The notes under the pieces are model-generated. The model searched no databases. It was not told the origin of the DNA and worked only from the letters and a program-made list of their open reading frames with translations. This document shows positions 1 through 10,302 of a stretch of DNA of 28,733 bases, in pieces (position 1 is the first letter of the stretch; each line of letters starts with the position of its first letter). The stretch is taken from contig JADNYV010000439.1 in NCBI GenBank assembly GCA_015501055.1, positions 1-28,733 on the forward strand, in the 5' to 3' direction. This DNA is from Mucidula mucida. Lineage: Eukaryota > Basidiomycota > Agaricomycetes > Agaricales > Physalacriaceae. Both the position numbers and the translations under genes were made by a program.

Positions 1-1552
1 CCCATGGCGTCACCATTCTTCTTTGTCAAAAGAAGGACGGAAGCCTTCGGCCGTGCAGGATTATCGGAAGTTGAACGACATGACAATCAAAACCGATACC
101 CCTTGCCGTTGATCCAGGAGCTTATCGACAAGTTGAAGGGAGCAAAGGTTTTCACAAAGATGGATGTCCGATGGGGTTACAATAACATCCGGATCAAAGA
201 AGGTGATGAGTGGAAAGCGGCGTTTAGAACAAACCGAGGCCTGTTCGAGCCCTCAGTCATGTTCTTCGGACTTACAAACTCGCCGGCAACGTTCCAATCG
301 TTCATGAATCACATTCTGAAGGAGTTGATGATGAAGGACATGTTATAGTTTACTAGACGTATACTTATTTTACGAACACTTGGAAGAACATAGGCACATT
401 GTACGACAAGTATTAGAATATTACGAGTAAATAAGTTGTATTTAAAACCCGAGAAATGTAGTTTTGAGGCACATACTGTAGATTACTTGGGAGTATTATT
501 GGCGGAGAAGAAGTGAAGGATGGATCCGAAGAAAAGTACAGTCATTCCTGGGCTTCTGCAACTTCTACCGACGTTTCATCCGGGGATTTGCGGGAGTAGC
601 AAAGCCATTGACATCGCTAACCGGGAAGGGCGAGTGGGTTTGGGGCATGGAGCAGCACGAGGCGTTTGAGGAGTTGAAACGGAGGATGACGGAAGAACCC
701 GTTCTGATGTACCACGCGACGACGGCAATTTTGAGTCGAGGCAGACTCCTCGAACTATGCAATGTTACAGGAAAATGGAGACCAGTAGCCTTTGGTCTGC
801 GCGCTAAACGAAGTGAAGCGCAATTAAGATCTACGACAAAAGAATGATGGCTATTATGGACTGAATTGAGACTGGCAACATATCTCCTTGGAGCAAAGGA
901 AACAGTGGAGGTTTTACCGATCATCAAAACCTCAGTACTTCCGGAAGCCACAGAAGTTGAATCGGACAGGCAAGATGGGTTACGGAGTTGGCAGAGTATG
1001 ACATACAGATGATTCACAAGCCGGGCAAGACGATGGGGAAAGCTGATGCCTTGTCAAGGATGACAGGCCTTGAGAAGGGGGAAAAAGATAACGAAAACAT
1101 TGTTTTACTCAACCGGAGTTTTTTATTTCACAAATTCAATTTTCTTTACATACAGTAGTACACCGGAGGACGAATTACTTAACAAAATCAAACAAAGAAA
1201 AGGAAACAAAGACAGATACGTACAAAAAGCATTAGAAAACAAAGAAAAAGGATGGGAAGAGAAAAAATGGACTTATTATATGGAAAGATCGTATTTACAT
1301 ACCGAAGGACAAGGAATTGCGGGGAAAGATTATTGGAATGCACCATGATGCACAGCTTGCAGGGCATCCGGGACGATACAAGACTCTTGAGTTGATCACG
1401 CACCTATTGGTGGCCAGGAATTAGCCGAGACGTCGAATACGTGGAAGGGTGTCAAAAATGCCAGGCCACAAAGTCACATTGCACAGCCGGCTGCATCCCT
1501 TCACCCTATTGACGTTGCCAAGCAAGCCATGGGAGGTAGTAGGGACGGACAT
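1..1552 (+). mobile_element. Ty3/gypsy retrotransposon pol remnant (RT-RNase H-integrase N-term)
   Basis: Degenerate pol of a Ty3/gypsy LTR retrotransposon, cut by the window start. Residues of the reverse transcriptase fingers/palm are readable at 4-348 ([15 protein letters not shown], then [15 protein letters not shown] with the first catalytic Asp, then [11 protein letters not shown]). The YLDD motif that should follow (about 345-375) is damaged. The RNase H region follows at about 555-1060 (FYRRFIRGFAG, PLTSLTGKGEWVW, then MIHKPGKTMGKADALSR in another frame). An AT-rich spacer leads to an integrase zinc-binding HHCC region (about 1340-1470: HHDAQLAGHPG..., then CQKCQATKSHC). Many frame changes and stops show that it is dead. 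The readable protein ends at a VVGTDI-like motif, where the integrase core should begin but a GAGTA-rich element starts. Family assignment is firm; exact borders between domains are not. Confidence 0.88.
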
Positions 1553-2339
1553 TAGAGATGGACACGAGTCCATACTCGAGTATATTCGGACTCATCGTAT
1601 GAGTAACTCTTACCTCAAACCCAATACTCAAGACTCGAGTCTTCACTCGAGACTCTACTCGAATATCTACTCTACTCGAGAGTACTTCATGAGTCTCGAG
1701 TTTCGAGTACTCGAGTACGATCCGAGTATACTCGAGTATACTCACGTATCAGCAAGCAAATTCAAACATAAAGACAGTGAAGATTCTACTGCGTCGGCGA
1801 CTTGGCAAGGAGAACAGCTACAACCGAATGTTTTACCTGCTCAGCATGTTTGCCGGGAAATTCTTTGGGAGTTATTCGAGACCAATTTCCGCTACGAGTT
1901 CCTCGCGCTCGACCGCCTTTGCTACGACCTCAAGCCCGTGGGCTTCAACGATCCGCAACCTGACACGGAGCTTGGGCAAGCAGTGCCTTACGACAATTTG
2001 GATGCCTCGTCTTTCGGTGACCGCCAGATGCAGATTCTCGGTGCACTTTTCAACGGCCGAGTCGTCCCGGAGAGCATTGACTGGGGTCGGATGGGGCTGG
2101 CGGCAGCAACGTTTACGGGACGCGCGTCTGTCCTGGCTGCTTTGTACCGGGTGATGCGACGCTGGTGTCGTGTTCCACCAATGCCGGCGGGAACTTCACA
2201 GGCCGCTCACAAGTTGATCTGTGGCTCTCTGATGTCAGAACGGGAAATGCGGACTGTTGAGTACGGATTAGCTGAGTACTATGTGGACTGTTACGTTACA
2301 GTTTTCGGGCGCGCACCCCTTCTTCCTCACGGACTGTAG
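1449..2339 (+). CDS. Chimeric ORF; C-terminal half is an unrecognised conserved-looking domain
   Basis: A 296-codon frame that starts inside the gypsy integrase zinc-finger relic, crosses the GAGTA array and continues into a protein-like segment at about residues 98-296 (1740-2339). Only that segment looks like real protein: it has normal codon texture, mixed hydrophobic and charged residues and recognisable phrases (CREILWELFETNFRYEFLAL, then DRQMQILGALFNG, VLAALYRVMRRW, ending FGRAPLLPHGL). I believe similar C-terminal segments occur in many copies in Agaricomycete genomes, as proteins of unknown function, but I cannot verify this. The annotated start is a by-product of an open frame; the true gene probably began within the element or was captured without its own 5' end. 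No catalytic motif is visible. It lies between the two GAGTA arrays, so capture by the element is the simplest reading. Confidence 0.45.
   Translation: MSKMPGHKVTLHSRLHPFTLLTLPSKPWEVVGTDIRDGHESILEYIRTHRMSNSYLKPNTQDSSLHSRLYSNIYSTREYFMSLEFRVLEYDPSILEYTHVSASKFKHKDSEDSTASATWQGEQLQPNVLPAQHVCREILWELFETNFRYEFLALDRLCYDLKPVGFNDPQPDTELGQAVPYDNLDASSFGDRQMQILGALFNGRVVPESIDWGRMGLAAATFTGRASVLAALYRVMRRWCRVPPMPAGTSQAAHKLICGSLMSEREMRTVEYGLAEYYVDCYVTVFGRAPLLPHGL
1566..1745. repeat. GAGTA/ACTCG subterminal repeat array (left)
   Basis: Short, closely spaced copies of GAGTA and its complement TACTC, often as the palindrome ACTCGAGT, fill this stretch. Read in frame they give repeated SILEY-like peptides, which explains why the frame stays open but does not make it a protein domain. 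A matching array sits at 2668-2880. Confidence 0.8.
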
Positions 2340-2557
2340 AGTATTCGTTTTTGTGGACGATTTTGTAGTTTTTTTGTATATTAGATGTATCATACTCTTC
2401 ACCTGATGCGTCGTATGCGTCGCTTCGCAACAGTACTCGCATCAGGTTTGTTTGTAGCACAACATTTTGTATGGCCTTCATGGCCTTTGTCCTTTTTTTT
2501 GCTAATGGCATTTTACCTAATTATGTGTGATCTGGACTGAAATTGTATAATGAATAT

Positions 2558-2643
2558 GCCCTTTTGGCGCAGTGGTTATACTCGTTGTTGTGCTGATGCA
2601 CAGAAATGGCTGAGCTCCGTGGGTTCAATGCTCACGGGGTTCA
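2558..2643 (+). other. tRNA-like segment, possible SINE head or tRNA pseudogene
   Basis: Contains an A-box-like TTGGCGCAGTGGTT (2564-2577) and a B-box-like GGGTTCAATGC (2621-2631). The latter sits in a plausible 5-bp T-arm with a 7-nt TTCAATG loop (stem 2619-2623/2631-2635). The acceptor ends (GCCCTTT and GGGGTTC) pair poorly and the anticodon arm is not standard, so this is not a functional tRNA gene by eye. It is followed by an A/T-rich run, as in tRNA-derived SINEs. It lies inside the hAT-like element, just left of the right GAGTA array. Confidence 0.35.
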
Positions 2644-2667
2644 TTTTGTTCAAAAAATATATATTAG

Positions 2668-2880
2668 GAGCTGAATACTCACGAATACTCACGAATATAA
2701 GAATACTCATGAGTATTCACGAATATTTATGAGTATGAGTCTATCGAGTATTCGTGGCCCCAAACTGAAACTCTAGACTCACCATAGACTCTAGACTCTA
2801 CTCTACTCACGTGCGAGTATACTCTTGGCTTGCATGATGAGTATGAGTTTATTCGTGAGTACTTTTTTTATTCTATACTC
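2668..2880. repeat. GAGTA/ACTCG subterminal repeat array (right)
   Basis: Repeated ACTCACGAATA, GAGTATTC and ACTCTA units in both orientations, the counterpart of the array at 1566-1745. The units here are more diverged (GAATACTCACGAATACTCAC is the clearest run). They end against the right candidate inverted terminus. Confidence 0.75.
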
Positions 2881-2893
2881 GCGTCCGACTCTA

Positions 2894-3452
2894 GTTGCGA
2901 TAGGAGCTGGTCGAAGCCGTAAGTTGAGTGATCAGATGTAAAATGTAGAGTACACCTTAAATGGATATGCTCTGCTCCTTCGTGCACTCTGTGCTCTGAG
3001 CTCTAAGCAAAATCAAGGTGTAAAACAATAAGATTTTGACTGTGGTGGTAAGAAGGTAAGGTAGGTATGGGTCTAAGCCTACAGTAACTAGACCCATGGT
3101 CTAGAGGGTAAAGAGTGGTGTGATCCTAGAAATTAAATAAGTGGTGTGATATAGGTCTGGACTAAGCCAGAGGAATGAAGACTGAGGTGGGCTGATCTAT
3201 GAGTAAAAACAAGTAGGTAAGCATAAAGTAAAGGCAGAGGGTAAAATCCCAAGTCGAGGAACTGTCACCAATGAATGATCCCAATCCAACTCTGCAACAA
3301 GCGCACTAAGGTGCACTACTACAGTGACGGAAACAAGATAGACGTTGCCCCCAACGTCTCACAACCAATGGCCTGCAGCTCCACCCAGGTGAGGTTATCA
3401 TCTCGAACATGCTTTACATCATTGGTATCACGAATGTGCAGCTGCCGGGTGA
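2894..3452. other. Gene-free stretch between hAT-like element and PMS1 relic
   Basis: About 560 bp without a supportable gene. The first 350 bp are A/G-rich with repeated GTAAG, GGTCTAG and GTGGTGTGAT phrases. The last 150 bp may hold eroded MutL transducer sequence upstream of the readable PMS1 segment (an NKRTKVHYYSDG-like peptide near 3296), but similarity is too faint to call. Confidence 0.5.
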
Positions 3453-6025
3453 ACGTTCCGGGTTGCTCGCAGACATAACGATAGGGGGACACAAGTGCAG
3501 TTTGTAGAGAGTGGTCGTAGTGGACTCATATCTTCTCCGGGAATTGGCTGAAATGGCAGCGACAGGCAGTTCCTCTACGTCAATGGCAGACCATGTAGCT
3601 TGAACAAGATTCAAAAGACTTTCTATGAAGTCTTTCGCACCTTTACTCCGAATCACAATGCGGCAAACTCGCCCGTTGTCATCGCCGACTTTGAGATTCC
3701 ACCTGGTGCGCTTCATGCTCTTGGGTGGCGTCATATCACTCACTGCTCTTTTTTTCTAGATACCTATGATGTAAATGTTACTCCAGACAAGAGAACAATA
3801 TTCTTGCACAACGAAGCTGCTATCATTGAGGGACTCAAAGTATGTTCATTATGTTATCGCCGGGGACAAGCCTCCTTATAATGATCAAGACAGCACTGGA
3901 GAAGCATTTTCTCCTTCTCGGTCTACATTCGACGTTATTGGCAGTCAACGTCCCAGCACTCAGAGTACTCTCAATCTTACAAAGCCCATACCGTCAACTG
4001 TTGCCGATGACGACCAAGATGATGAAACGACCACTCTCATAAAACCAGCTAAACGTATCCGAACCTCGTCAGACGTTGACTCTTCCGAAATGCCCGTCCC
4101 ATCGAGTTCCTCCATATTAGACACAATTTCCTCGTCCTCTTCCCTTCTGGACGAGACGATGGATGTTGACGATGTCCCGGCGGCATTGCCATCATCACCT
4201 CCAACTTCCTCCCACCTCTCGGCTTCGTCGAACGACGTACGCCTTCCCGCACGCTCTCCGTCTCCTCCACCTGTTTCCAACAAGGGCAAAGAAAAGCAGG
4301 ATGTAGTGGTCAACACACTCTTTGCATCATGGGCGCGCGTAGCGGCATCCACGTCAAAGACTGGCGCTGTCGAAGAAGAAGCAATACAGAAACCGAAATC
4401 GAAGTCAAAGAGAGAGAAGTCGAGGGCTGAAACTACAGATGACGATGATGAGCCGCCAAGTAGGAAGCTTAAAGCGCGAAAAGGGGAGAGAAAGCAGAAG
4501 GAAAGACTAAAGGTGGCAGCTAATACATCTGCAGAGGACGAGCCCGATGAGTTGGAGAAGGAGCAGCCGAAGAAGAAGAAAGCAAAGCTGCTGGTGGACG
4601 ATACAGAGGAAAATGCTGCGGAGCCGCTTGTGGACATCGACGAACCAGAAGAGATGGCCATTGAGCCGAAGTCGAAGCAGACGCAATCGAAACTTGCGAG
4701 CATTACCGTGCTCGAAGACTTGACATTAACGAAGAAACCGACAATTGCCACCACATCCGGGAAGACAGCGACACCAAAAGCTGGGAAACAAGCTACGCTG
4801 GACTTCCGAAGTCAGCTGCTCGGTTTTGCCAGGACTGGGAGTAAAATCAAGGAGGTGGACATTGTGGACGATGATCAGGAGGATGAGTTGAAGACCGATG
4901 TCAGTGTCATGGACGAAGACGAGCGCGATCAGGACATCCTTTCGCCGGCGGGTTCAGAGGACAATGAACAGCCCGATCTACCACCAAACGACGATATGGA
5001 TGTGGACAGCGCACCTATAGATCTCACGCTGGACGAGTCCAGTTCGGCCTCGCAACCTATAGCGCGTCCCGAAGTCATACAAACAAGCAGCACCGGTGAT
5101 GTTGGTTTACGGTTCGACCTCGAAGGCATCGTCGACCGATGGCGTCGGCCTGCCGCTCAGACGTCCTCTAGAGATGGTCACTCAGCCAAGGTCCCTGCCG
5201 CCGCTGGAGTGGGCCAGGCAGGAAATGCCGACACAGCCCTCGCGCGCTTTATCTCGAAGAGCGATTTTGCGACGATGGATATCGTAGGGCAGTTCAACCT
5301 TGGGTTCATCGTCACGCGACGGCGGACAGAGCATGACGATCCGAGACAGCAGATGGACGACCTTTTTATCGTGGACCAGCATGCGGCGGATGAGAAGTAT
5401 AATTTTGAGACGTTGCAGCAGACGACGGTTATTCGGTCGCAAAAGTTACTTCGGTGGGTTTCTTAAATGTTCTTTCCTTTCTCCATGTTTTGACTGGTGT
5501 AGACCCCGACCGCTGGAGCTCACTGCAGCCGACGAGATGGTCGCCATCGAGAACATGGATGTTCTACGCCAGAACGGGTTTGAAGTCGAAGACGCTGACG
5601 ATGACGAGGTCCAAGAAATGGGAAGCGGCGGGCGTCTTCGTCTCGTTGCGCAGCCTGTAAGCAAGAGCACCGAATTTGATATCAAAGGTCAGTTCCTACC
5701 TCCTCCCTACTCCTTTCTCCGCTATATATTTGTGTAAACAGACCTCGAAGAGCTCATCCACCTCCTCCACGAGCGCGCGGGGCAGGGTGTGGTGCGCTGC
5801 TCCAAGGCGCGCGCAATGTTCGCGATGCGCGCGTGTCGCAAGAGCGTGATGGTGGGTATGCCGCTGCAGCAGAAGCAGATGGCGGCGGTGGTGAGGCATA
5901 TGGGGACGATGGAGCAGCCGTGGAATTGCCCGCATGGGCGGCCGACGATGCGGCATTTGTATGACTTGGGGAGTAGGAAAGGGGAAGGGCAGAGGGCAGT
6001 TGATTGGGTGGGGTTTGCTGCTTGA
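3453..6025 (+). pseudogene. PMS1: PMS1-type MutL homolog, 5'-truncated, C-terminal endonuclease half intact
   Basis: This is the downstream part of the eukaryotic PMS1 (human PMS2) subunit of MutL-alpha, which nicks DNA in mismatch repair. Readable exons: about 3453-3705, 3760-3839, 3890-5453, 5503-5687 and 5742-6025, with introns of 49-54 nt. The transducer-domain end is clear (RQFLYVNGRPC at 3564, then TYDVNVTPDKRTIFLH). A roughly 400-residue acidic/Ser-rich linker follows. The C-terminal domain has DMDIVGQFNLGF-like sequence and the metal-binding DQHA(X)2E(X)4E motif complete (DQHAADEKYNFE near 5372). It also has an ACRKSVMVG motif and CPHGRPTMRHL, and ends with a stop at 6023-6025. Breaks: an in-frame TGA at 3549-3551 where family members have a codon in GxGRxGxDRQF, and a one-base frame slip near 3908 after TALEKHF. 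A 31-nt intron (3840-3870) would restore frame but is shorter than usual. The N-terminal ATPase (about 330 residues) is missing. It was either lost or pushed beyond the left edge by the transposons. Confidence 0.82.
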
Positions 6026-7197
6026 TTTAGGGGTGGTATGGGATTGATGCTGGTATGTTTTATTTCACGCATATGAGCATATGAAAGATGACGATACTGA
6101 TTGTACTATACTGTATACTAAATATACTCCGGCCACCAACCCGGTGGTCACGTTACCGTTCCCATCTTGTATCCGACGCCCACTAGCCTGGCGAGGGCGG
6201 CTTTAGTAGTTGCGGTACTGTCTCGTGAACTCAACACGCACCCTCGTCTCAATTAGCAAAATTTTGTGACTCGTGAGGCGACTTGGTGGGCTCAAAAGCT
6301 TAGCGTGCTGAAAAGAGTAACGGACTGGCTAAAGGATTGGCTGGAACACTAGTATGTGGGACCAATGCCCCTCAAACGGGCGCATCAACGAAAACTCTTC
6401 GCAAGGGAGTATGTATGGTATTTTCTTGTCGACTAGGTTTACCTGAAATCTCGCCTCATCACCGTCTTGCTTAGGTCGGAGTATCATTCTACGTTTTCCC
6501 AGAACTAAGAAGTCTATCACCAGATTATTTCAAGCGTGTTCAAGCAAGAATGGGTCTGCCGAAGCAATGGCTCAAAACGCTAACTTTCTCATCATGGGGA
6601 ACTACACCAGCACGCCAGCACCTGCGTATATAGACATCCGTGAACTCAACATGAACCTCTAAGTACGCAGTCAACCTGGAACCAGAAGTCTTTACTTGAT
6701 ATCGGCTACATCACAAAGCAATGTGTGCTTCTGTCCTTGTCCTCTTCTCTGACAGCCGCCGCCGCTCCACAGAGTGACACAACCTCTCTTCTCGCGGCAG
6801 ATCCTCCTCCACCAATTCATAGATTTCTATTCGATGCCTCTAGAGACATACAATCACCGCCCTGCCGAAAGGACCCGCAGGACCTCGACCAGCGGAACGT
6901 CCTGTCAGTGGAGATACTAGTATCTTGATCAGATAGGCAGACTCGATCGCAAGCAGAACTTGCCATCGATGCTGTGGCGGTGCCTTGAACTCTGTATGTA
7001 AACGGATCTTGGAAACTGGACGTGCGGGCGGAGGCGCCCGCTTGCCGCGAAGATTCTTGGGGGGGAATAGTCTAAGATATCAAACAAAGAGCTGCTGAGC
7101 GGAAGGCCCAAACAACGCAGTATTTAAGGCTTTCAGTCTTCCAGAGCTGTTAACAATCCTCGTACTAGCACTGATCAATTTTCATAGCAGACGGAGA
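6026..7197. other. Intergenic region with one doubtful short ORF
   Basis: About 1.2 kb between the PMS1-like gene and the membrane-protein gene. At 6725-6928 (+) a 67-codon frame starts with a hydrophobic, Ala/Ser-rich leader and then a Pro-rich segment (LLAADPPPPIHRFLFDASRD). It could be a relic of a first exon of another secreted or membrane protein, but nothing downstream continues it. A short inverted pair (GGCCACCAACCCGGTGGTC, 6132-6150) is near the 3' end of PMS1. A CGTGAACTCAACA phrase occurs twice (near 6223 and 6641). No other gene or RNA could be supported. Confidence 0.5.
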
Positions 7198-9405
7198 TGG
7201 TTCGTGGCTTTGCGTTATCCGTGGTCTCTATCATTCTCCACGCAGCTCGAGCGCACCAGCCGTGGACGTACTTGGACGCTTTTGAAGTGTTCCTGGATGG
7301 GTGAGTCTCTCTTAGTCTTTCAGTTCTGCTGCTGGACAATTTTCTAGGTTCGTCAATTCTACGGACATTGTTGCAGGAGGACAAAGCATGTTGTTAGCCA
7401 GTGACTGCGTTGGAAGAGTCGACCTGGCGACTAGTGAGTAGACTTCGCTGCTGATGTTGTTGATTGCCCGCTGACAGCCTGACATCTGCGCTCTCTTCAT
7501 GATCAGCCTTCGTGGGCTCGCAAGCAAACACCGGTTTGTACATGATTCGATAGGTATCCACGGCGCAAAGTCATTTTCACCTCTAGATTATCTCCACGGC
7601 ATCTTTAACTATGTGGCGTCTCACAACACGACGCAGCTCCTGGGAGTTCCTACCGATGCTTCCATACAATCGCTGGCTATTGATGGGTCGGTTGTGTCAG
7701 CCAGCGTCATTTTCAGCATGTTCTACCAGACTATATCGTATACGCTCCCAGTCCAGGTTGATATGTGGCTTGAATTCGACGATGACTTGAAGATACAGTC
7801 CTACGATCTCACTTTTCGGAGGTTTCCCGTGGCCTTCGCTTATCTCCTGCCAAGACTCGGACCTCAGATTGCTATGGAGCTAGACGTGGAGTACACCACC
7901 ATTAATCTGCTGGCCTTGGTAGCGCAAAGAGCGGCAATTGACATCTGTGACATCTCTACGGAGTACTGTACTGCAGACAATCAACAATATCCATCGTAAG
8001 CCTTGTTTACTCACCGGAGGTGCATCCGCTGACATGCCGATAGACACGACTACCGGCAACGGTACACGACGCGTGTATGCAATTCATGCTCGACGATGTC
8101 ACGTTTGGGCAGATCTGGGACGCTGGTCAAAATACGACTATGTGCAGGTCCGTTCGCCGCAGTTGTTCACAATCGACGACGCAAGCTCTTTCTAGGTACA
8201 TCCACAAGAACATCCTCAAATTCCGCCCCGAAATTCATTGCGCAAACCTTGGGCCATCGGGCGGTGATGTGTGCGGTGAGTGTAGCGTGCGGCTTGGGTG
8301 GTCTAACTTAAATTTTCCAGTACCGAGGGATTACGAGCAAGTTGTGACCTCGTTCCCTTTCTCGCATACGCTTGTTGCAGCGAACGGAGCATTAGCGCCT
8401 GCTGACACTGAAGGACTGTCTGACATAACTCTGACAGAATTTGTCAAGATGGGTATGTATAGGATATACCCCACGACTGTGGCATTCGTAAGCCGCATTT
8501 TACTTCCTCGTGGGGACTTGAAGTACTGAGTCTCAATATAGTACCCAATACCGACTTTGGTCTACGCTATCATCCTGTACATTATGGCAAAGGGCTCCCA
8601 GCTTGGGCTGGATCGCTGGTCGCCGAACTTCCGGGCACTGTCTTTTGCAAATCAGCGGAACACCGTCACTTGTAAGTTGCTTTCGCCTCTTTCTTTCTTG
8701 AAGATACCCATTTCAAAATCGCTCCTCAGACATTCTGAGCACGATATGGACTACCGTTGCACTGATTTTGCAGGGTCTGTCTTCTCCCATACTCCGCCAG
8801 GAGTATACTCTGCAAAACGTATCTCAAGTTCGAGTCGCTGTCGTCATCATCTCCGTTCTCTGTGCGTCGTATCTCCCTTCATATGCGAATTTAGGGATCG
8901 ACTCGTTTTGGCAGATAATTTTGAACTCACCTACCGCGAAAGCATGCGCTGGCCCTTACTCTCCCGCTCTTGCCGTTGCAGGTACTATTTGGTTATTCCA
9001 ATGCACGACAGAACAGACTGTATTCATCGGACTGTTCATGTACCGCCTTCGTTACCCCAAGCTTCTGGTTCAGAGACTTCTGATGTTCTCCGCTGTGCAG
9101 TCATTGTAAGTCTGACAGGCCAAATCTCGACATGTAGTAACAGTGACCAATTGCGCTTGTAGCCTCTGCAAGATCGGATTCGCCATTTACCTCATGGTAT
9201 GGTGGGGCACTAAATTGGCGAGATACACTTCCCCGAGCGATATCGTTCTCAGTGTAATGCTCGTGTTGCTATGTTCTCTCCTGATGGCTACTCAAATGTA
9301 CATCATCTTTCCGCTACGGCAATCTCAGGTACTGGATTTACTGATCCTTTTTCTTGTAGATATGGTTCCTGGGCCGTATGGTCTCTGGCGGCGAATATGT
9401 GCTGA
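7198..9405 (+). pseudogene. Multi-pass membrane protein of an Agaricomycete family, decaying
   Basis: About eleven exons encode a signal peptide (MVRGFALSVVSIILHAARA), an extracellular domain with spaced cysteines, and several C-terminal membrane segments. The order resembles a family of unknown function I know from Agaricomycete genomes. Markers are HQPWTYLDAFEVFLDG, FVNSTDIVAGGQSMLLASDC, YVASHNTTQLLGVPT, SYDLTFRRFP, FRPEIHCANLGPSGGDVC, YPIPTLVYAIILYIMAKG and IWLFQCTTEQTVFIGL. Supported introns include 7301-7347, 7434-7506, 7996-8043, 8148-8195, 8276-8320, 8488-8541, 8672-8729, 8862-8914, 9106-9162 and 9298-9359; the last gives a family-like YGSWAVWSL end. Three places cannot be joined in frame: near 7540 (after SQANTG), near 8044-8080 (before ACMQFMLDD) and near 8965 (after ESMRWPLL, where a membrane segment seems deleted). 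Either the gene is dying or I have mis-set splice sites. Three separate problems favour decay. Confidence 0.62.
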
Positions 9406-10302
9406 CTTCGGAGAAGATTCAGCGCGCTTCATGATCATGATCAACAACGCCAGTTTCACATTATGAGTCCGCTGTAGAAGAGAAGCGATAGTTACCTATA
9501 CATATCTCAGCTAGAGCGACGTCTTGGATTATACAAGTATCTAGAATTCAAGTAGATAGAGCACCTTGTTCAGTTTAAACACGCACTATTCAGAATGGAC
9601 AAATCTGTCTCAAATCCGGCTGCACCTTCAATAGTGACGAAGCCGATGGCAACGTTAAACAGTGGCAAAAGTCGTTCATCGCATAAGATGATTATGTCCT
9701 AGATGTCCGCTTTCTCGACTGTCGTTGCAGAGTTCCCAAAAATTCTAGAGAAGATCGTCGATAACGGGAACGGATTACAGTCCCTTCTCTGTTCTCCCTA
9801 CGTTCTTAGCTCGTTCCGGATGTGCACTGCAGACGTTCAGTGCCATGATGCGGGGTCGCTACATTCATAAGGGGGACGACAAAGGAACCAACACTAGCGA
9901 TGGTCTCCTTTACGAGCGCTGCACATGAAGCTGATTTGGGACTGTTGTTAGTCAGCGACCGCCTCTTCCAATTCCTATGCTGTGCTCACGCGGTGGACAA
10001 GGTGCTGCAGGTATGGCACCTTATCCTCTGTCGTCCTCGGTCTTCGGAATGGAGGTGGCCTTCGAGGTTGGAGTGTATGGCAAATCTGTGACTGCAGGGT
10101 ATTCGCGCAATTCTCTGGTAGCAGTAGCCCACTTGGTGCGTAGGTAGACCATGGCTTCAATCGGACTCATTCGCGTCCGGAGTGTGTGACGATGTACCAT
10201 AGATATAGAAATACTGGCTCTTAATGTTTGCTGTACAGTCTTCAGTGAAGTTACATGCATACTGGCAGACGTATTCATGCACCTGAATGGGTACTACCTC
10301 TT
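9406..10302. other. Intergenic region with F-box-like relic and a short repeat
   Basis: About 900 bp without a convincing gene. At 9703-9873 (+) a short frame (FSTVVAEFPKILEKIVDNG) has a faint F-box-like look and soon ends. The segment 9675-9722 (TTCATCGCATAAGATGATTA, then ATGTCCGCTTTCTCG) recurs in diverged form at 12001-12050, so the two intergenic regions flanking the F-box gene at 10303-11589 share ancestry. Frames at 9900-10278 on both strands show no recognisable protein. Confidence 0.45.

Larger units (their letters stand above)
1553..2893. mobile_element. hAT-like non-autonomous element with GAGTA-rich subterminal repeats
   Basis: The left end reads TAGAGATGGACACGAGT (1553-1569). The reverse complement of the right end (2877-2893) reads TAGAGTCGGACGCGAGT, giving 14/17 matching bases as terminal inverted repeats. 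Just inside both ends are dense GAGTA/ACTCG arrays (about 1566-1745 and 2668-2880). Such subterminal arrays and a TAGAG-type terminus resemble hAT-superfamily elements. No 8-bp target duplication is visible (flanks acggacat and gttgcgat), and the gypsy reading does not resume on the right, so the locus has been rearranged or one end is misplaced. No transposase is present. The interior carries an open reading segment and a tRNA-like stretch. Assignment to hAT is an inference from ends and layout only. Confidence 0.5.

Noticed and set aside
2558..2643. Functional tRNA gene
   Set aside because: Acceptor stem and anticodon arm do not pair properly.
1553..2893. Telomeric or subtelomeric repeat array
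   Set aside because: GAGTA units are irregular, occur in both orientations and are split by coding-like sequence; they do not resemble TTAGGG-type repeats.
3960..4754. 264-codon minus-strand frame opposite the PMS1 linker
   Set aside because: It is the complement of acidic, Ser-rich coding sequence; Ser/Phe/Gly-rich composition and no motif mark it as a shadow.
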